DNA of 22,716 bases from Chara braunii (Eukaryota > Streptophyta > Charophyceae > Charales > Characeae), in contig BFEA01001004.1 in the NCBI GenBank assembly GCA_003427395.1, forward strand, positions 139,631 through 162,346, written 5' to 3'. The notes under the pieces are model-generated. The model searched no databases. It was not told the origin of the DNA and worked only from the letters and a program-made list of their open reading frames with translations. The first letter of the stretch is position 1, and the number at the start of each line of letters is the position of its first letter. The position numbers and the translations under genes were made by a program. Below, piece by piece: positions 17,640-22,716 of this stretch.

Positions 17640-18659
17640 CCCTACACTTGCCTTCGCAATACCATAGGCCGTGTACATCTTATACTGACAAGGTTCCTCA
17701 AGGTTAATCATAGGCAGACAATAGTAATCACTACGGCAGTAGGTAGTGAGAGGCCTATAGTCAAGTCTGAAGGAGAGCACTTTAGTAGGACGATAAAAGG
17801 CCCCTTCTATCAGTCCACTGCTGCCCGTAGCCCATCCCAGTCATCAATTTCCTCATTTGGATCATGAGAAATGACATATACGTCAACTATATTGGCTGTG
17901 TTCCTGAGCCACTGACTAGGGGGCGAGAATCTCGGGTCCAAGCACAAGTCATATATCAATTCGCACATATAGCGCCCATACTCCTATCCCCGCGCCCTCA
18001 ACGCAGCTTCAGCTGCCTCCTCTACCCTCGCCTGCCCACCAAAACTCTTATCTATGAGGAACTCAGGCAGGGTGACTCGCAGTGGAGCAGATGGAAGCGC
18101 GAACTCTCCAGCGTACTTAACCTCTACACGGGTTAGTACTTGCTCTTCCTCGTCACGGAACACTTCCCTCGCCCACTTTGCTGCAGCTGCCTCAGCTACC
18201 CTTAAAGGCTTAACAAGCAGGCTCCCATGCCCAAGCGCCAACTCTATCCCATGCTTGATCCAGAATGAGGGCGAGGCATACAGCGTCACCCTTACAATCG
18301 CACACTCCCGCCCATCATCAAATCCGGACTCGATCCAGGCGAAGATGTCCGCGCCCATCAACATACCCCACCATGAAGAGAGGTACTCTCCTGCTCTGAC
18401 CCGCCTGGGTAAAGACTTCTCGAGCCCTTCCTCTGTCTCAATAGTTCTGAGCATACACGGGTCTTCCCGTGCATAAGGCATCCCGAGTTGCCTTTGCTTT
18501 GTCTGGGTTCTGCCCATCACAGACAAACGTCCAGCACGCGCCTTCCGTTATTAAAATGACAATCCCTACCCCTCTTGGAAGAGCGATCAAACGTACAGAC
18601 TTAATGGCCAACCATGAGCCAAATGCTGGACTGGAGACATTCATATAAATTTCTACAGA
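17640..18659 (-). pseudogene. Unrecognised N-terminal ORF spliced to gag (ORF1), broken
   Basis: I do not recognise this protein. It looks coding, with G/C-biased third positions and few stops, in three collinear pieces. 18659-~18440 includes SVEIYMNVSSPAFGSW and CDGQNPDKAKATRDALC. ~18480-17810 includes LSSWWGMLMGADIFAWIE, EAAAAKWAREVF and NTANIVDVYVISHDPNEE, and is interrupted by TAG at 17986-17984, after which the same frame continues for 57 codons. ~17812-17640 includes FYRPTKVLSFRLDYRPL. The first junction needs one extra base and the second one missing base, so the net shift is zero and the 1,020-nt exon remains 340 codons. It lies between PBS and Gag, like extra ORFs of some large plant gypsy elements, and may be an N-terminal Gag extension or a captured domain. 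Confidence 0.65.
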
Positions 18660-18770
18660 CTGGTACGATCCAAAACATAATCCCAATAAAATAACCCACA
18701 CGAAATACTCTTGAAAAGGATATCTACTTAAACATATAACTTCGCATAATTAGGCGTAAACTAGACTTAC
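18660..18770 (-). other. Possible first intron (111 nt)
   Basis: Donor CTT|GTAAGTCTAG at 18771/18770 and acceptor GGATCGTACCAG| ending at 18660. The intron would join a four-codon exon beginning ATG (18782-18771) in frame to TCTGTAGAA. The donor is excellent, the acceptor tract modest. Confidence 0.45.
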
Positions 18771-18782
18771 AAGGTCTGACAT
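18771..18782 (-). CDS. Possible start exon of ORF1-Gag (4 codons)
   Basis: ATGTCAGACCTT would encode MSDL and end exactly at a GTAAGT donor, in phase with the 18659 exon. A stop lies upstream in this frame, so this ATG would be the start. The alternative is initiation inside the next exon. It rests only on splice-site words and phase. Confidence 0.35.
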
Positions 18783-19762
18783 CCATAGATGAGTCCAATA
18801 TATAACTCACAGTAACATCCTCAAAACAAATGGTCTCAAGTCTTTAGCTTCCTATTAAGTGGATGGTCCAAACGTGAAACGGTTCGTGCGAAGGTCTAAC
18901 ATCAATTACAACTCATTGCCCTATTAAAGGTAAGTAAAATAGTCCAAGTGTTAGCTCCCTCACTGTTACTCCGACTAACCTCTAGCATCAGTTACCCTCC
19001 TTTAACAGGCGCTACGCAAGTCTACTACTTCCCGTAGTCCTTTCTATTAGGGTCTTTCCACGGTGCTCACTACATCTCTTTGCTACCTTATACGCCTAGT
19101 TTCAAACCTACCATGTTGGGCAAGCCTCAGACTTTCATGGCTATATAACTCAAACAATTGCTTAGAACCCAAATTCCAGGATCTCAATTCATATTTATAC
19201 AGACTCTCAATATTCTTAGCCTAACTCTCCTCGAAGTCCCTAGACGACTTCTAAGATAGTAGGCTTCCTTTACTCATTCTATGCCTCGCCCTAAAGCCAA
19301 AGTGCTATATTGCACCCTTAATCACTCAGGTAACTTCCCTTAGCCATAATGGGCACCTTACACGGCCAACTCCCACAACCACCACGCTTAGCTTTGTTGA
19401 TACCACCCCATCTTACCTTAGTCGCATCAAACATGCAAATCATTGCCCAAACCTGTCAACTATCGGGGTCAGAAAAGGTATCAACTCCAACTACCGTCAT
19501 ATTAGTCAAAGTACGCCAGTGCATAGTCGAAGTACGTGCGCGAATAATCAACGTATATGGACGCATAGTCAAAGCTTATCCCTATCGCGCCGCCCTTACT
19601 GCACCGAACAAAACCAACTCGCACAATCACCCCTCACTCGGTCTCTATCCAATACCAACAATCGATTAGCCACGAAAGCTGAGAGAAACTTCTTACTTTG
19701 CCTATTTCTCACATTCCAATACTCGGATGTCATTCCACCAGGGACAACGGTAGGCAGCCGTT
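18783..19762 (-). other. Untranslated leader of element 3
   Basis: About 980 nt between the PBS and the first ATG. No ORF is credible. Short (C/T)ATAGTC(A/G)AAG-like words recur near 19505-19575. No other feature seen. Confidence 0.6.
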
Positions 19763-19781
19763 ATCCCCGGCAACAACGCCA
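19763..19781 (-). other. Primer binding site, tRNA-Asp type
   Basis: The minus strand reads TGGCGTTGTTGCCGGGGAT two bases after the LTR end. The complement of the plant tRNA-Asp(GTC) 3' end (recalled from knowledge) begins TGGCGCCGTTGCCGGGGAT, so 17 of 19 positions match; the two differences are both C to T. This fixes element orientation as minus and marks the right-hand copy as the 5' LTR. Confidence 0.85.
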
Positions 19782-19970
19782 CCTGTCGAGCGCATCGGTC
19801 TGGCACCGCACCAGGGCAGCGCTAGACCCTCCCGGCCGCGTCACGCAGGAGTTGGTTTAAATCCTTCGTCACAAATATACATGTAGAGCTTCCGCAAGCC
19901 GCTCCGGCCGAGTGCGCCAGCCATACCTCTCGCGAGCCCCTACGACAGGATAGGGCCTACGCGAGGCACG

Positions 19971-19980
19971 ACTTACCTCC
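19971..19980 (-). promoter_or_regulatory. Candidate 5' splice donor in U5
   Basis: The minus strand reads GGAG|GTAAGT at 19980-19971, matching the plant donor consensus closely and conserved at 8980-8971 in the other LTR. A partner acceptor was not identified. Confidence 0.3.
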
Positions 19981-21389
19981 ACCTTACGGGAGCTGTCACC
20001 TCCCTTCGGTGGGCGTATCCCCGTCGAGCTACCAGTCCACAGTACGGAAGCTAATCAGTTGCAATCGCAGAGGTGGACCAGCCGAGGGCGTTTCTCGTTC
20101 GTTGTAGCATAGGGGGGTATGCGCGGTAGTACGCCTCTATCGGACCCGCACGCGAATCGACATCTTGGGGGGCTGAAGTCCTGAGCGCGGCCCGTCGTCG
20201 GTCGACTAGGACGCATCCCACACACCACGCGCACACCTATGAAACGACAGAATACAAACAACGCGACAACGCTCCTAGTCCCCCGGTGACCATCCCATAT
20301 CTCTCCGGTCCGGAAATCGGATAGACGTCGCGCGCGAGGCTTAGTTAAAAACCGTGCGGACGCAGGGCTATCTCATATCGACTCGCAATGCAAGTGTGCG
20401 CAAGAAGTGACTGTCGCAATGATGGCGTACTATGTAGTGCCCATAATTGTGCGGTCCTCGTTAATATCGAGGGTCGCATTCGACACTCAAGTGTCGGCTG
20501 ACACGCGCCTTGAGGGTTAATCTGTCGACGCTGGACAACCGCCAAGCGCGGTTGAAGACCACACACCCTCTTCTGCACTCTGTGCAGAGTGGGGCAAATA
20601 GGCTCCGCACGGGGGCAGATTCCTTCCCTGCACAGTCTAGGGCTTGGGATGTCCTGGACAAGGACCTTGAATCCCGGCCCAGGACCAACGTCCGACCATG
20701 AAAATCTCTAAGAAGCAAAGGATAAAAGAGAATCTCCCTTTTTCTCTCAAGCCATAATCTGGCTAGCCCTTGCGCACCCTCCAACCATATATGTATGTAA
20801 TCGCAGACAATCACATCCATAGTCCGAATCACAAACGCACCTGCAATCACATCAAAGATTCATCCAGAAGTCCACGCACTACACGGGGTCAACTTCAACC
20901 ATTCCTTACACTCATACCCTTTGCTTTAGCCATACAAGCCTCACTCGTGCAACTCTTAAATAAATACTCAGTACTTTTGTTGGATGGCCATTCAATAAAG
21001 TCCGGGTGAAAACACAACAAAACAGTTCAATTACAAGGCTAAAACCTTTAGGTTGAGTGACATGGGTGAATTGGAATTGAATCGTAAACCGATGAGTCGG
21101 GAACCGACGTGTTATCAATGATAACAGAAGATGACCCTCAAGGGATCAAGCGGAATCTAGTCCGGATCTTGAATCAAACGATCAAGAGGACCTGTAACAC
21201 ATGACAGGTCAATGCCCCAAGCTAAACCTATAAGTCCATGGAGAAAAATCTCCATATCATGATCTTTACCGAAATCATCCTAGTTAACTATATCGAAGCC
21301 TACCTCTAAGCAATATGACAAAATCTCCCCCATACAGAGTGGACTATCAAAAATCGCTACCTGTCAAAATATAATCTATCTCTTTTAAA

Positions 21390-21960
21390 CTAAAAAAATT
21401 TCGGCAGCGCTTCCCGTAGGAAAAGTGTCTTTCCAGAGTTTATAGAAGTCCATATATGAAAGCAGAAATAATCTCTAACTCTGGAAAGTCAAATTCTGCC
21501 TAACGCCCTGAATTAGTAGAAATTTGGGCAGCACTCCCTTTAGAAAGGGAGACTTCCAAGATTTATACTAAGTCAGATATGAACTGAAAAGACAACTCGA
21601 GCTTCAACTTAGACAAGATTTAACTTACTCCTTAGTTTTGCAGAAATTTCGGCAACACTCCCTTTCGAAAAGTACTATTCTAAAATTTATACAAAGCTAA
21701 TTCCAGAATTTGAGAATAACTTTGACTTCTCAAAGTCCAATTTCGTCTAACTCCCTTAATTAGTAAAAATTTGGGCAACACTCCCTTTAGAAAGGGAGAC
21801 TTTCCAGATTTTTACTAGGTCAGATATAAAGAAAAGACAAGTTGGACTTTGACAAGTCAACAGTTTACTAACTCCTTGGATTTGTAGAAATTTTGGCAGC
21901 GCTTCCCGTAGAGAAAGTAGCTTGCCAAGATTCATACAAAGCCAAGTACAAAAAATGATC
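21390..21960 (-). repeat. Five ~123-bp tandem repeats in right LTR
   Basis: Counterpart of 10470-11040, offset 10,920. GGCAGC/GGCAAC cores lie at 21403, 21527, 21651, 21774 and 21895. Units 2 and 4 retain perfect CTCCCTT-TAGA-AAGGGAG hairpins (21534-21551 and 21781-21798). Confidence 0.9.
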
Positions 21961-22500
21961 CCAGAAAATGCGAGAATTGATCTAAGTAAACAAAACTTAT
22001 CTCAGAAAATGGAGGAATTGAAACTAACTCCTATAGCTCTATCACATGGCGAGCGACTAAAGGAGCTACCTATCAAACTGAAACTCAGACCAAGTAGTTA
22101 CCTCACTCAGCCACATGCAGGCCAAACTACAGAGGTAAGTACTCTCACCATCCCAAGTTCATCTGGACAGATAATAGTTCATAATCTTTCAATAACTTAA
22201 CCCCTAATACCCAGCTTAAATAAGGCACAAGGTCAGACCACCCAAACTTATGGAATGCGCCTAACTTAGCCATTGAATATACACAAAACAAAGGGCACAA
22301 CTACTTTTCTCTTCTTTGGGCATATGACTAGACCACTCCTACTCGCCCTGAACTGTTTAAGATAGCCATGTTATATATACTTGTCTTCCCTTTCGTCTTC
22401 TAAGGCTGCATATGACTGAACTAACTTGAGTTCAGTCTGCCCCAGTTTACCACCATTTTTATTATTAGTTATACTCTCTTTAGGTTGTGATAGGCTATAG

Positions 22501-22531
22501 TCAGACCACCTAAACTTATAGAACAGTCTGA
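22501..22531 (-). repeat. Conserved-loop hairpin R1
   Basis: TCAGAC/GTCTGA outer stem around CCTAAACTTATAGAA. In minus-strand RNA the two inner positions form tandem U-G and G-U. It lies in the segment missing from the left LTR. Confidence 0.85.
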
Positions 22532-22612
22532 TTAGCTCGTGCTCAAAATAGAGTAGTAGTAAAATATAGCCAAGTTTTAACCATTGGATTTCATCATGTG
22601 CGAGGCTTTGAG

Positions 22613-22643
22613 CTAGACCCCCTGAACTTACAGAATGATCTAA
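22613..22643 (-). repeat. Conserved-loop hairpin R2
   Basis: TAGACC / TGATCTA around CCTGAACTTACAGAA. One pair is possible only as U-G in minus-strand RNA. Counterpart of L1. Confidence 0.65.
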
Positions 22644-22694
22644 CTCTCTGCCTGATCCATTTCTCTCTGATCCAATATGTGCGTGACATTGGGC

Positions 22695-22716
22695 TAGATC
22701 ACCTGAACTTACAGAA
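22695..22716 (-). repeat. Conserved-loop hairpin R3, cut by window end
   Basis: Left arm TAGATCA and complete loop CCTGAACTTACAGAA; the second arm is beyond the window. Counterpart of L2. Confidence 0.6.

Larger units (their letters stand above)
19784..22716 (-). mobile_element. 5' LTR of element 3 (right copy, runs off window)
   Basis: Begins (U5 end) with TGTCGAG at 19784, next to the PBS, and matches the left LTR throughout apart from two large indels. It contains the five-unit 123-bp array, an excellent 5' splice-donor word near U5 (GGAG|GTAAGT, 19977/19976) and at least three conserved-loop hairpins. The segment at about 22,245-22,590 has no counterpart in the left copy. The U3 end and target duplication are beyond 22716. 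Confidence 0.85.

Overview
The window looks like repeat-dense nuclear DNA of a plant or streptophyte alga. The evidence is a Ty3/gypsy chromovirus pol with a C-terminal chromodomain, a plant-style tRNA-Asp primer binding site, GTAAGT/CAG introns, and no operon-like gene packing. The species cannot be named from sequence alone. I see no convincing host gene, tRNA, rRNA or CRISPR array. One undetermined base (n) lies at 17346.

Region 1 (1-3328, minus strand) is the 3' half of a decayed chromovirus. From right to left it holds reverse transcriptase, RNase H, integrase, chromodomain, a clear 19-nt polypurine tract (702-720) and the start of its 3' LTR at 701. It carries stops, frameshifts and Asp-to-Asn changes at three catalytic positions.

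Region 2 (3329 to about 7579) interrupts the RT domain at a TGTCGGG.. end. It is strikingly purine-rich on the + strand and has no credible ORF. It contains a 26-bp tandem array, a 162-bp tandem duplication, a diverged duplication of roughly 1.4 kb, and more than a dozen strong hairpins. Some hairpin copies differ by paired, compensatory changes. Region 3 (about 7580-8791) is unassigned DNA with a 66-bp tandem duplication.

Region 4 (8792 to beyond the window) is a very large LTR retrotransposon on the minus strand. The 3' LTR copy starts at 8792. The 5' LTR copy starts at 19784, runs off the window end, and has a tRNA-Asp-type PBS beside it at 19763-19781. The internal region encodes an unrecognised N-terminal ORF (17640-18659, broken) that appears to be spliced in frame through an 86-nt intron to a Gag exon with a CCHC knuckle (16663-17553). 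No protease, RT or integrase is visible, so the element looks like a gag-only (TR-GAG-like) non-autonomous element that would need pol from elsewhere.

The most unusual signal is in the LTRs of this element. A family of hairpins shares a nearly invariant 15-nt loop (CCTRAACTTAYAGAA on +) but each has its own self-complementary stem, with stem changes compensated and G-U pairs possible only in minus-strand RNA. Beside it are five ~123-bp tandem repeats, several carrying a TATA-like box on the minus strand. I found no name for this hairpin family.
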